From positions 1-38,919 of the forward strand of contig DATHGT010000164.1 in NCBI GenBank assembly GCA_035317605.1: a stretch of DNA of 38,919 nt, in the 5' to 3' direction. The position numbers and the translations under genes were made by a program. The notes under the pieces were generated by a model. The model did not search any database. It had not been told where the DNA came from and worked only from the letters and a program-made list of their open reading frames with translations. Positions 15,745 to 25,419 of the stretch are shown piece after piece. Within the stretch, counting starts at the first letter, position 1. The number at the start of each line of letters is the position of its first letter. The DNA comes from DATHGT01 sp035317605 (GTDB taxonomy: Bacteria > Methylomirabilota > Methylomirabilia > Rokubacteriales > CSP1-6).

Positions 15745-16622
15745 CGGGCCCTCGGGTCGTAGACGAATTGGAGGCCGACCTTGAGCGTCTGCTTGCCGAA
15801 GCCGGCCGGCAGCGGCGGGAACGGATTGGCGTCGTTGACCGCGCGCAGGGCGACCTGATCGTAGGACGGATTCCCCGAGCTCTTGCCGACCTCGAGCCCG
15901 CGAAGCCGCCCATCGGCGCCGATCACGAAGATGATCTCGGGCTGCCGTCCGTCGACCGCCTGACCGACCCAGCGCTCCTGGATCTTGCGGTGAATGGCCT
16001 GGATGTACCAGGCGTACGGAAAGTCGGACACGCTCAGCGTCACCGTGCCGGCGCCCTGAAGCGAGCCGGCGGCCTGACCGAGCGGTGGCGGAGGTGCCGC
16101 AGGCGTCGACGGCGCAGTCTCGCGCCGGGCCACCGGTCCCGGCTCGCTCGACGCGCGTGGCAGCGCGGAGGCGGGCAGCTCCTTGTCGCCCGGACGCGGC
16201 ACCGCCGCCGCGCGCGAGGGCAACGGGCGGTCGGGGAGCGGCGCGGTGTCGCGTGTGGTCCGCCGCGCCGGCATCTCGGGCGGCGGCACGGGCGCCGGGA
16301 CCGGCGCTTCACGCTGCGGGAGGTCGTTCGACTTGAGTTTCGCCGGCGCCGGCGGCGCCTCGGTCGGCCGAGCCGGCAGCGCCGGCGCGCTGACCTGGCC
16401 CTGGGGCCGTCCGATGGCGGCGACGGCGGGGACGAGGTTCACGATGTACGTCTTGGTCGGCGGCTCCTGCCAGAGCATGGCGGCGAGACCGAGACCTCCC
16501 AGCGCCAGCAGGTGGAGCACGGCCGACACGAGGACCGTCCCGAGAGGCAGCGGGCTTCGCCCCAGGGCCGGACCGAGCGCGGGCCGCGGTCGCGTGCGGA
16601 GCGCGATCGTGGCGATCGACAT
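15741..16622 (-). CDS. tolA: TolA/TonB-type energy transducer
   Basis: A 293-residue protein: one N-terminal membrane helix (about 27-50), a long Pro/Arg-rich periplasmic linker (about 65-185) and a C-terminal TonB/TolA domain (SDFPYAWYIQAIHRKIQERW ... GLEVGKSSGNPSYDQVALRA). It transmits proton-motive-force energy from TolQR to TolB/Pal. By sequence alone the C-terminus is TonB-like; the position between tolR and tolB decides the name. The linker replaces the helical TolA II domain of E. coli. Confidence 0.88.
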   Translation of the reverse strand: MSIATIALRTRPRPALGPALGRSPLPLGTVLVSAVLHLLALGGLGLAAMLWQEPPTKTYIVNLVPAVAAIGRPQGQVSAPALPARPTEAPPAPAKLKSNDLPQREAPVPAPVPPPEMPARRTTRDTAPLPDRPLPSRAAAVPRPGDKELPASALPRASSEPGPVARRETAPSTPAAPPPPLGQAAGSLQGAGTVTLSVSDFPYAWYIQAIHRKIQERWVGQAVDGRQPEIIFVIGADGRLRGLEVGKSSGNPSYDQVALRAVNDANPFPPLPAGFGKQTLKVGLQFVYDPRAR

Positions 16623-16623
16623 C

Positions 16624-17049
16624 CTAGCGCTCGCGGACGGGCTCCGTGACCATCCCGAGCCGCTCGATTCCCGCGCGCCTGACCCGGTCCATGGCCTCGA
16701 TCACGGCGCCGTACGTGAGTCCGGCGTCGGCCTTGAGATACAGTGTCTTGTCCGTGCGGGAGCGAAACGCGTCGCGCAGGGCGTCCTCGAGACCGGCCGG
16801 CGTGACGCGACGATCGTTCAGGTAGAACCCGCGCTCCTTGGTGACCGTGAGGACCATGCGCTCCTCGACCGCCGTGGGCTTGGCCGCGGCGCGGGGGAGA
16901 TTCACGTCGATGCCCCGGTACATCATGGGCGCGGTGAGCATGAAGATCAGCAGCAGGACGAGCACGACGTCGACCAGCGGAATGATGTTGATCTCGGCCA
17001 TGGTCGAGCCGATCCGGCGGCCGTCGCCGCCGCCGACGTTAAACGCCAT
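16624..17049 (-). CDS. tolR: ExbD/TolR family protein
   Basis: A 141-residue protein with a single membrane helix (about 25-43) containing D27 (IPLVDVVLVLLLIFML), the conserved proton-pathway Asp, and a periplasmic ExbD/TolR domain (VILTV/VLTVTKERGFYLNDRRV). It forms the ion-driven motor with TolQ. Its ATG overlaps the tolQ end by 11 bases and its stop is 2 bases from the tolA start, so the genes are tightly coupled. Confidence 0.93.
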   Translation of the reverse strand: MAFNVGGGDGRRIGSTMAEINIIPLVDVVLVLLLIFMLTAPMMYRGIDVNLPRAAAKPTAVEERMVLTVTKERGFYLNDRRVTPAGLEDALRDAFRSRTDKTLYLKADAGLTYGAVIEAMDRVRRAGIERLGMVTEPVRER

Positions 17050-17764
17050 CTTTGGCCACGCGCGGCACCTTGGACACGCTCCGGGCGAGGAGGTTGAGCA
17101 GCTCGAGCGAGAAGCTCTCCATCTCCGTGGCCCAGTGCTTCACGCGATTGACGAAGTAGTTGTAGCCGATCACGGCGGGGATGGCGGCGCCCAACCCGGC
17201 CGCGGTGGCGATGAGCGCTTCCGAAATGCCGGGCGCGACCACGGCGAGGCTTGCCGAACCCTGCTGCCCGATCCCGTGGAAGGCGGCGATGATCCCGAAG
17301 ACGGTGCCGAAGAGACCGATGAACGGCGTGGAGCTGGCCGTGGTGGCCAGGAACGGCAGGTAGCGCTCGAGCCGCGCCACTTCCAGTCCCGCGATCCGTC
17401 GCAGCGCCCGCGCCACCATGTCGAGCCGGCCGGGCGACATCTCGTCGCCGTCGTCGAGCACCTGATCGACGACGTCTCGCGTGCCCATCTCGTTGTAGGC
17501 CGCCACGTAGAGCTGGGCGAGCGGGCTGTCGCGAAGCTTGCGGGCGCTGGCGTGCACGAGCGCCGGAGTGCGTGCTTCGCGGTAGGCCTTCAGGAACGTG
17601 AGGGTCTGGCGCCGGACGCGGCGGAACTGCCACCATTTCTCGACGATGAGCGCCCAGCTCACGATCGAGAACAGCGCCAGGATCAGGAGGATGGCCTTTG
17701 CGACGGGCCCGGCGGTGAGGACGAGATCGAGAACGCCGCTGGTCAAGGCTTCCCGTGTGGGCAC
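17039..17764 (-). CDS. tolQ: MotA/TolQ/ExbB proton channel protein
   Basis: A 241-residue inner-membrane protein with three helices (about 17-40, 135-160 and 170-195) and the family motifs FLATTASSTPFIGLFGTVFGI and GISEALIATAAGLGAAIPAVIGYN. It is the first gene of the tol-pal operon. The GTG start has AAAGGAG five bases upstream and a well-formed promoter further up. Confidence 0.93.
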   Translation of the reverse strand: MPTREALTSGVLDLVLTAGPVAKAILLILALFSIVSWALIVEKWWQFRRVRRQTLTFLKAYREARTPALVHASARKLRDSPLAQLYVAAYNEMGTRDVVDQVLDDGDEMSPGRLDMVARALRRIAGLEVARLERYLPFLATTASSTPFIGLFGTVFGIIAAFHGIGQQGSASLAVVAPGISEALIATAAGLGAAIPAVIGYNYFVNRVKHWATEMESFSLELLNLLARSVSKVPRVAKDGV

Positions 17765-17793
17765 GAAAACTCCTTTACGCCTGATTTCATTCG

Positions 17794-17823
17794 ATACTAC
17801 CTACCGGCCTCGCGACGTGTCAA
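17794..17823 (-). promoter_or_regulatory. promoter of the tol-pal operon
   Basis: On the minus strand: a perfect TTGACA (17818-17823), an 18-base spacer and TAGTAT (17794-17799). It lies about 30 bases before the tolQ GTG, leaving room for the AAAGGAG ribosome binding site. Confidence 0.6.
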
Positions 17824-17863
17824 CAATTCCGCCCGCAAAATCGCCGCATTCCCCTCGCGCGCG

Positions 17864-17893
17864 TTGACTTCGACGCAAGGCGGCCGGTATAAG
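17864..17893 (+). promoter_or_regulatory. promoter of the LolA-like gene, leaderless arrangement
   Basis: TTGACT (17864-17869), an 18-base spacer and TATAAG (17888-17893). The predicted start of transcription, about 17899-17900, coincides with the GTG start codon at 17900, so the mRNA would have no leader. Confidence 0.55.
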
Positions 17894-17899
17894 AGAGCC

Positions 17900-18652
17900 G
17901 TGCGTCGAGCACGCGGCGCGTTGCTGATCGCCTTGCTGCTGCCGTGGAGCCAGGGGCTCGCGGCTGACGCCAAGAGCGCCGTCGAGGCGTGGGTCGCGCG
18001 TCTGTCCGGGACGGTCATCGAAGATCTGGTCACCACGCAGGCATTCACGCTCTATCATCCCGACGGTCGCCAGCCCGCGGTGACCGGCTCGCAGCGCCTG
18101 TTCCTCAGGCTTCCCCAGTCCCAGCGCCTGGAGCAGGACGTCGAGGGCCGGCGAGAAATCCGCGTGACGGTGGGCGACCGAGTGTGGGTCCGGCAGGGGG
18201 ACGGCCGCACGTACGAAGCGCCGCCGAGCGACAGCCGTCGCGATCGCGCGCACCTGCTGACGGCCTTCCAGCGGGGCGCCGCCGACCTGCTACGGGAGTG
18301 GCAGTCCGCCGGCGTGCGCGCGGAGGTGAGCGACGAGGTCCTCGTGGGTGGGCGCGCGGTCACGATCGTCGGCGCCAGAGCCGGCGAGCGCGATCGTCCG
18401 GCGGTGTGGATCGATCCCGAGTACGGGGTGATCCGCTTCATCACTCACGAGCGGCTGCCCAAAGGGTCCGCCCTCGTCGACATCGTATTCTCCGACCATC
18501 GCCCGCTCGTCGACCGCTTCTTCTATCCCCATCGTCAGGAAGTGTTCGCCGAGGGCAAGCTGCTGCTCCTCGTCGAGGTCCGCTCGGTGACCGTCAACAC
18601 CCGCCTCGCTCCCGAGCTGTTCGATCCGGAAGCGCTCAAGCGCGGACGCTGA
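17900..18652 (+). CDS. exported LolA-like / outer-membrane lipoprotein-sorting-like protein
   Basis: A 250-residue protein with a cleavable signal peptide (MRRARGALLIALLLPWSQGLAAD, cut near AA-D) and a domain with the LolA/LolB-like or DUF4292-type half-barrel pattern: successive strands such as GRQPAVTGSQRLFLRLPQ, RREIRVTVGDRVWVRQGDG, PAVWIDPEYGVIRFI and VRSVTVNTRLAPELFDPE. Proteins of this kind act in the periplasm on lipoproteins or other lipid cargo. The family call is tentative. The GTG start is fixed by the signal peptide and lies directly at the predicted transcription start. The longer frame to 16838 is antisense to tolQR. Confidence 0.68.
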   Translation: MRRARGALLIALLLPWSQGLAADAKSAVEAWVARLSGTVIEDLVTTQAFTLYHPDGRQPAVTGSQRLFLRLPQSQRLEQDVEGRREIRVTVGDRVWVRQGDGRTYEAPPSDSRRDRAHLLTAFQRGAADLLREWQSAGVRAEVSDEVLVGGRAVTIVGARAGERDRPAVWIDPEYGVIRFITHERLPKGSALVDIVFSDHRPLVDRFFYPHRQEVFAEGKLLLLVEVRSVTVNTRLAPELFDPEALKRGR

Positions 18653-18653
18653 G

Positions 18654-18715
18654 GGCGCTCCCGGGCGAGCGCCGAGGCGCTCCCGGGCGAGCGAGAGGGC
18701 GCTCAAAGGCGAGCG
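18654..18715. repeat. three 22-bp tandem hairpin repeats between convergent genes
   Basis: Units at 18654, 18676 and 18698 share GGCGCTCccgggcGAGCG with an exact period of 22; the third has CTCAAAGGC in the centre. Each unit is a small hairpin (CGCTC/GAGCG). The repeats fill the gap between a plus-strand stop and a minus-strand stop, so a role in terminating both transcripts is possible. There is no T-tract. Confidence 0.7.
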
Positions 18716-18721
18716 CCGGGG

Positions 18722-19252
18722 TCACCGCGAGCGGGCCGGGTGATTCGCGATCCAGAAGCGAAGCGGCAATGTGATCGCGCGGGTGATCCCGATGCGCGGG
18801 CCGCGCTCCACGCGGAAGGCGCGCGGGACGTCGGGCGGCGTGATGGTGAGGCGCCCGCGGGTGAGATCGACGCCGTTGTCCGCCACCGTGATCCCGAATG
18901 CCGCGGTCACGTTGCCGGGGCCGCTCGCCAGCCGCGGAGCCTCCGGTGTCAGGCCGCGACGTCGGGCCATCGCGCGCACGCCCTCCAGCGGCTCGACCGC
19001 GCGAATCAGCACGCAGCCCGGGCGTCCCGCGCGCTCGGCGATCGCGTTGAAGCACGCGTGCAGACCGTAGATCACGTACACGTAGGCGAAGCCGCCCTCG
19101 CCGTAGAAGAGCCGATGACTGCCCGGCCGGAAGGCGGCGTGCGACGCGGCGTCGTCCGGCCCCAGGTACGCCTCGGTCTCGACGATGCGCCCGGCCGTCA
19201 CGGTGCCGCGCGCTCGCGTGACGAGCACGCAACCGAGCAGATCGCGGGCCAC
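18722..19252 (-). CDS. 3-methyladenine DNA glycosylase (MPG/AAG family)
   Basis: An MPG-type base-excision enzyme that removes alkylated purines: motifs VETEAYLGPDDAASHA, RLFYGEGGFAYVYVIYGLHACFN, RPGCVLIRAVEPLEG and LASGPGNVTAAFGIT. The annotated GTG at 19252 is the only canonical start, but the family N-terminus (LPRAFYLRPAVAVARDLLG) continues in frame upstream to about 19294 with no ATG, GTG or TTG. A CTG at 19294 or 19288 may be the real start, or the upstream codon was lost. With the extension the length is normal (about 190 residues). Confidence 0.88.
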   Translation of the reverse strand: MARDLLGCVLVTRARGTVTAGRIVETEAYLGPDDAASHAAFRPGSHRLFYGEGGFAYVYVIYGLHACFNAIAERAGRPGCVLIRAVEPLEGVRAMARRRGLTPEAPRLASGPGNVTAAFGITVADNGVDLTRGRLTITPPDVPRAFRVERGPRIGITRAITLPLRFWIANHPARSR

Positions 19253-19328
19253 CGCGACGGCCGGCCGCAGGTAGAACGCGCGGGGCAGGGTCAGCGCCGG
19301 CGCCGCGTCCCGCGCGAGTCCGCGGCCG

Positions 19329-20321
19329 TCACGCGGCGCCGGACCGCTCGTCGACGGCGGCGACGATCTCCTCGATGCGATGGCGCAGGGTGTGTTCGGC
19401 CAGGGCCCGCCGGCGCGCGTTGGCGCCCACGGCGGCGGCTTCGTCGGGGTGGGCGAGATGGTGGTCGAGCTGCCGCCGGAGCTCCGGCAGATCTCGATAG
19501 GTGACCATCTCCTCGCCCGGCTTGAACAGGGTGGCGAGGTCGTCCTTGAAATCGACGACCTGGCAGGCGCCGGCCGCGGCCAGCTCGAACGTGCGGGTGT
19601 TGACGCCCACCACGTCGTTCATCGGATGATGCTGGTTGAGCGACACCGTCGACCCGGAGTACACGCAGAGCTTCTCGCGGCCCCACACCGGCCCGCCCGC
19701 CACCATCGCCCGGAGGGCGGGGTCGCGCGCGCTCGTCCAGCCGCCGCCCCACACGCGCAGGGGATAGCTCGCGAGCTCGCGCAGGAACCGCTCGCGATAC
19801 GGATAGCGGCTGCCCACGAACGACAGCGTCGCACCGTACCGCGCGCGCTCGTCGTCGGTCAGGGTCACGGGATGGTGCATCGCCGGCACGCAGTACATCG
19901 GCAGGTAGTGCAGGTTCCGGAGACCCGCGTTCTGCAGCGCGCGGAGCGCGTAGCGCTCCTTGGTGAAGAACACGTCGTAGGCCTCCACACACGCGAACGG
20001 GATCATCCAGAGCGGGTTGTCGGGGAAGACGTTGACCACCGGCGTGCCCACGCGCGCGCGGAAGCGCCGGATGAAGTCGCCGCTGAACGGGCCGCCCTTG
20101 ATGACGAGGGTCAGGGCGGGCCGCCACGCCAGGCCCACGCGCAGCAGCCGTTCGGCGATCCAGCGCTGGTAGAGCGCCTTGCTGCCCGTGTTCTTGTAGA
20201 GGACGTTGTCGCGCCGGTAGGGGAAGGTCCGCACCTCGTGGCCGCGGGCGGTCAGCTCCTCCGCGAAGTCCATGCCCATGTGCCCCGGCCGCTGCCACGG
20301 CAGCACGATCAGCCAGCGCAT
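19329..20321 (-). CDS. CgeB-like glycosyltransferase
   Basis: A 330-residue cytoplasmic GT-B-type glycosyltransferase. The N-terminal half has a Rossmann-like start (RWLIVLPWQRPGHMGMDFAEEL) and a DUF3880-like segment (GTPVVNVFPDNPLW). The C-terminal half has the CgeB/glycosyltransferase signature NTRTFELAAAGACQVVDFKDDL followed by FKPGEEMVTY. The acceptor is unknown. Its end is 35 bases from the glycosylase CTG and 77 from the GTG. Confidence 0.78.
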   Translation of the reverse strand: MRWLIVLPWQRPGHMGMDFAEELTARGHEVRTFPYRRDNVLYKNTGSKALYQRWIAERLLRVGLAWRPALTLVIKGGPFSGDFIRRFRARVGTPVVNVFPDNPLWMIPFACVEAYDVFFTKERYALRALQNAGLRNLHYLPMYCVPAMHHPVTLTDDERARYGATLSFVGSRYPYRERFLRELASYPLRVWGGGWTSARDPALRAMVAGGPVWGREKLCVYSGSTVSLNQHHPMNDVVGVNTRTFELAAAGACQVVDFKDDLATLFKPGEEMVTYRDLPELRRQLDHHLAHPDEAAAVGANARRRALAEHTLRHRIEEIVAAVDERSGAA

Positions 20322-20361
20322 GCGCGGTAGCCTAGCACACGGGCCGCGGGGGCCCGGACGG

Positions 20362-21384
20362 TCAGCGAGCGGCGACTTTGCGGGCCGGGACCGGGGCGGC
20401 TTTGGTGGCGGCGCGCGGCACCGTCCCCGTCATGCTGCGGAAGCGGACGGCGAAGAGCGGATCGAAGATCGCCGCGGTGTCGACCAGCGCGACGCTCGCG
20501 CCCTCGTTGAGGAGGTCGCGCGCGCGCTCGAGGGTCGTGATCCCGCCGATGGCGAGGATCGCGTGATCCCACGCGCCGGCCTTTCGCCACGCGATCATCT
20601 CCTCGACCTGTCGGGCGCAGACCGCGTACGTGGAGGCGCCGACGACGTCGACCAGCTCACGACCCTCGAAGGCCGCGTTGCCGTCCTCGTCGAGCACGCG
20701 GCGCGGGATGCCGGGCACCAGCGCGAAGCCGCTCGTCCAGGGGGCGAGCTTGGTGGCCGTCTCGTGGAGCAGACGCGGCGTGCGAAACACCCCGAGCTTG
20801 GCGACGATGGGAAGCGACAGGGTGGTGCGAATGCGATAGAGGATCTGCGCGGAGAGCGGGATGCTCTCGTAGATCATCTGTCCCGGCTCGCCGAACGGGC
20901 TCGGCGCCGCCAGGTGCACCTCGATGACGTCGGCGCCGGCCTCCGCCGCCCACATCGCGCAGCGCGTGTAGTCGGCGATCAGACTCTCGGGAGTGTCGCT
21001 GGGATCCGGCGTGCCGAGGACGCTGGCGATGAGGATCTGTCCCGGTCCCAGATGTTCCTTGGCCCGACGCATGTCCTTGCGCCAGATGTCCGGATCCATC
21101 GAGGGTATGCCCGTCGAGATCGCGATCGTCGGACTGCCGTTGGCGTGCGGCCGTCGCGGCGCCACCGCGAACTGATCGCGGGTCTCCACGTGTCGAATGT
21201 TCGGCAGGCTGAGCGCGGGCTGAAAGCGTGAGCGGACCGTCGAGTACGTGAGGGCGTCGAAGCCCAGGCGAGCGTATCCTTCGACCCACTTCGAGTTGAG
21301 CAGCGGACCGGCGGCGACCCCGATCGGTGAGTTGACCTGATACCCGAGAAGATTCGAGCCCGGACCCGTCGGCAGGCGCCGCAC
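20362..21384 (-). CDS. dihydroorotate-dehydrogenase-like flavoprotein
   Basis: A TIM-barrel FMN oxidoreductase of the PyrD superfamily: VNSPIGVAAGPLLNSKWV (FMN loop), YSTVRSR, ADVIEVHLAAPSPFG, LPIVAKLGVFRT, AILAIGGITT and GASVALVDTAAIFDPLF. It diverges from true PyrD at the substrate loops, so another substrate is possible. The only canonical start is GTG 21384, yet clear coding sequence (TEIAQAIYKANRSYAWNYSH) continues in frame to about 21462, behind GGGGAGGG at 21466-21473. An ATC (21456) or a mutated ATG may be the true initiation site. The frame's upstream stop is at 21499-21501. Confidence 0.78.
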   Translation of the reverse strand: MRRLPTGPGSNLLGYQVNSPIGVAAGPLLNSKWVEGYARLGFDALTYSTVRSRFQPALSLPNIRHVETRDQFAVAPRRPHANGSPTIAISTGIPSMDPDIWRKDMRRAKEHLGPGQILIASVLGTPDPSDTPESLIADYTRCAMWAAEAGADVIEVHLAAPSPFGEPGQMIYESIPLSAQILYRIRTTLSLPIVAKLGVFRTPRLLHETATKLAPWTSGFALVPGIPRRVLDEDGNAAFEGRELVDVVGASTYAVCARQVEEMIAWRKAGAWDHAILAIGGITTLERARDLLNEGASVALVDTAAIFDPLFAVRFRSMTGTVPRAATKAAPVPARKVAAR

Positions 21385-21627
21385 GCGGGGCAGTGAGGGA
21401 GCGTGGGAGTAGTTCCACGCGTAGGACCGGTTCGCCTTGTAAATCGCCTGAGCGATCTCGGTATTCCCTCCCCGAAGAATCTGACAACGCCCAGTATATC
21501 ACGCACTTAGCCCCTGTCTCCTGAAAACGACACCCGGCGAGTCTGCGCCCGGTGCTGCACCCTAAGTACTTGCTAAATCGACTCTCTCGGGGAGGCCGCT
21601 AACAATAAGCAGACGTGGTGGAGGGCA

Positions 21628-22614
21628 CTAAACCGCGGGTCTGACCTCGCTCGAGAGCAGCTCCAGCTCGCGCATGATGTGGGTGTGCGGCATGCCTGGA
21701 AAGAACAGCCGGCAGATCAGGTGGGTCATCCCGTACTGCTCGACGAACCGCCGGATCTTGGCGATCACCTGATCGGGGCTGCCGATGATGAAGCGATCGT
21801 CCATCAGCTTGTCGAGGTCGGTCGCGATGCTGGCGTCGATGAACGGGTGGCGCCATCCCCCCGCGTACTCGCGACGGTAGGCCACCATGATGTGCTCCTC
21901 GGCGAGCTCGCGGGCCCGCCGGTCGGTGTCGGCGATGATCACGTCCCGAGTGAGCGGCCATTCGGTGACGGCGTCCGTCCGTCCCGCCGCCTGGCGGTGC
22001 TCGAGGAAGCTCTTCTTTCCCGCGAGCAGGCGGCGGAGGTCGGCGGTCGGTCCGGGGATCCAGTTGTCCCCGAGCGTGGCCGCCCGCTTCAGCGTGAGAT
22101 CGCCCCAGCCGCCGATCCAGATCGGCGGATGCGGCCGCGTGACCGGTTTGGGCTCGAGCCGGCCCTCGACCGTGTAGTAGCGGCCCTTGAAGCTCACGTG
22201 CTCCTGGGTCCACAGGCCGCGCACGATCGCGAGCTGTTCCTCGAAGCGCGCCCCGCGCTTGGCGAGGTCGACCCCGTACAGCGCGAATTCGTCCGGCTTG
22301 TAGCCGATGGCGATCCCGAGCGTCATGCGTCCGTTCGACATCACGTCGAGCAGCGCGACGTCTTCCGCCAGGCGGACCGGGTGGTGGAAGGGCGCCACCA
22401 CGATGTCGGTGCCCAGCATCATCCGGGACGTGCGCGAGGCGTAGCCGGCGAGAATCGTGAGCGGCGAGGGCCAGTAGTGATTGGTGACGGAGTGGTGCTC
22501 CTCCATCCAGACCGAATCGAAGCCCAGCTCTTCGGCGCGGGTCACCTCCCGGAGCGACTCGGGCCAGTAGTGTCCGCCCTCGATGGGAATGAACCCGATC
22601 TTCAATCGCGCCAT
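21628..22614 (-). CDS. LLM-class F420/flavin-dependent oxidoreductase
   Basis: A 328-residue luciferase-like monooxygenase fold: AEELGFDSVWMEEHH, LTILAGYASRTSRMMLGT, HHPVRLAEDVALLDVMSNGR, PPIWIGGWGDLTLKRAATLGD and VIAKIRRFVEQYG. The bacterial luciferase/F420 superfamily oxidises varied small molecules with FMNH2 or F420; the sequence does not show which cofactor or substrate. It is divergent from the cyclase gene. Confidence 0.85.
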   Translation of the reverse strand: MARLKIGFIPIEGGHYWPESLREVTRAEELGFDSVWMEEHHSVTNHYWPSPLTILAGYASRTSRMMLGTDIVVAPFHHPVRLAEDVALLDVMSNGRMTLGIAIGYKPDEFALYGVDLAKRGARFEEQLAIVRGLWTQEHVSFKGRYYTVEGRLEPKPVTRPHPPIWIGGWGDLTLKRAATLGDNWIPGPTADLRRLLAGKKSFLEHRQAAGRTDAVTEWPLTRDVIIADTDRRARELAEEHIMVAYRREYAGGWRHPFIDASIATDLDKLMDDRFIIGSPDQVIAKIRRFVEQYGMTHLICRLFFPGMPHTHIMRELELLSSEVRPAV

Positions 22615-22680
22615 CCGCTCGCCGCCTCCCGAGAACGAATCGCCGAGAGGCTATCACGACCGTCCGGCGCCGGCCCGTGC

Positions 22681-22709
22681 TTGACACCGTCGGAGGCCAC
22701 GCTTACGGT
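22681..22709 (+). promoter_or_regulatory. promoter of the cyclase gene
   Basis: A perfect TTGACA (22681-22686), a 17-base spacer and a weak -10 TACGGT (22704-22709), 31 bases before the ATG, which has a strong AAGGAGG. Confidence 0.45.
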
Positions 22710-22740
22710 GGGCACGCGTCCACCGGGACACAAGGAGGAC

Positions 22741-23754
22741 ATGACCATGCGTCACATCGTCTCTGGCCTTCTCGTGATGGTCTTCCTGTTTGCCGGCTCC
22801 GTGCAGGCGCAAGCGCCGAAGGGCTGGGTCCAGGGCAAGGGCTACGGCTGGATCTGGGGACCCAACGACGAGATCGGTGCCCTCAACGCGCTGACGCCCG
22901 CCCACGTCACCGCGGCGCTCAAGATCCCCACGCAGGGCAAGGTGTACGACCTCGGCGTGCTCTACGACCGCGCGTCGTTCCAGTGGCCCGGTCACTCACC
23001 GGCCGAGGTGATCTCGTTCCGCACGCCGGAAGGCCTCAAGCGAAGCGGCGAGCTGGAGGCCATCACCGGACAGAAGACCACGGCCTGGCACTCGAACGCG
23101 GTCTTCATCAGCGACAACGTCGGCACCCAGGTCGACAGCCTCTGCCACGTCACCACCGGCGACGATAACCACTGGTACAACGGCTACAAGGAAGGCGAGC
23201 TGGGCGGCAACTTCGGACCCCGAAAAGCGTGCGCCGACAAGATGCCGCCGATCGTCACCCGAGGGGTGCTGATCGACGTCGCCGGTGCCAACGGCCAGGT
23301 CCCGCTGCCGACCGGCTACGAGATCGGTCCCGACGAGCTCAAGGCCGCGCTCGCGCGCCAGCGGGTCGACGTGAAACAGGGCGACGCCGTGTTCATCCGC
23401 ACGGGGATCCTCTCGCTGTGGGGCGAGGCCGGGCACGACAAGGCCAAGCTCGCGCCGCACGATTCCGCCGGCATCAACGTCGCCGCCGCCAAGTGGCTGG
23501 TCGAGGAGAAGGGCGCGGTGCTGATCGGCGCCGACACGTCGGGCCTCGAGTGCGTGGGCAAGTGCTGGAAGCCGGGCGAGTTCTATCCGACTCACGTCTA
23601 CCTGCTCGTCCAGCAGGGCGTCTACATCGGGGAGTTCCACTATCTCGAAGACCTGGCGAAGGACAAGGTGTACGAGTTCCTGTACGTGAACGCCACCAGC
23701 AAGATCCGCGGGGCCACCGCCGGGTTCACCATGCGTCCGGTGGCGATCAGGTAG
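22741..23754 (+). CDS. exported cyclase-family (kynurenine-formamidase-like) hydrolase
   Basis: A 337-residue protein with a signal peptide (cleavage near VQAQ-AP) and the cyclase/metal-dependent hydrolase fold. The metal motif, usually HxGTHxDxPxH, reads N126-V-G-T-Q130-V-D132-S-L-C-H136, so two usual ligands are replaced. Other conserved parts are present (GDAVFIRTGILSLWG, PHDSAGINVAAAKWLVEEKGAVLIGADT). Family members hydrolyse formylkynurenine, isatin or cyclic esters. Here the periplasmic location and altered ligands make activity uncertain. ATG at 22741 behind AAGGAGG. Confidence 0.82.
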   Translation: MTMRHIVSGLLVMVFLFAGSVQAQAPKGWVQGKGYGWIWGPNDEIGALNALTPAHVTAALKIPTQGKVYDLGVLYDRASFQWPGHSPAEVISFRTPEGLKRSGELEAITGQKTTAWHSNAVFISDNVGTQVDSLCHVTTGDDNHWYNGYKEGELGGNFGPRKACADKMPPIVTRGVLIDVAGANGQVPLPTGYEIGPDELKAALARQRVDVKQGDAVFIRTGILSLWGEAGHDKAKLAPHDSAGINVAAAKWLVEEKGAVLIGADTSGLECVGKCWKPGEFYPTHVYLLVQQGVYIGEFHYLEDLAKDKVYEFLYVNATSKIRGATAGFTMRPVAIR

Positions 23755-23760
23755 CACGTC

Positions 23761-25371
<1,611 letters not shown>

Positions 25372-25374
25372 GCG

Positions 25375-25416
25375 CGGCGGGAAACCCTCGGCCCCGGGGT
25401 GTCCCGGAGCCCGCCG
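25375..25416. terminator. hairpin between convergent thyX-like and sodC genes
   Basis: CGGCGGG (25375-25381) pairs with CCCGCCG (25410-25416), with further internal pairing of GGCCCCGGGG-type sequence. It sits in the 48-base gap between two convergent stops. No T-tract, so intrinsic termination is only suggested. Confidence 0.35.
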
Positions 25417-25419
25417 GGT

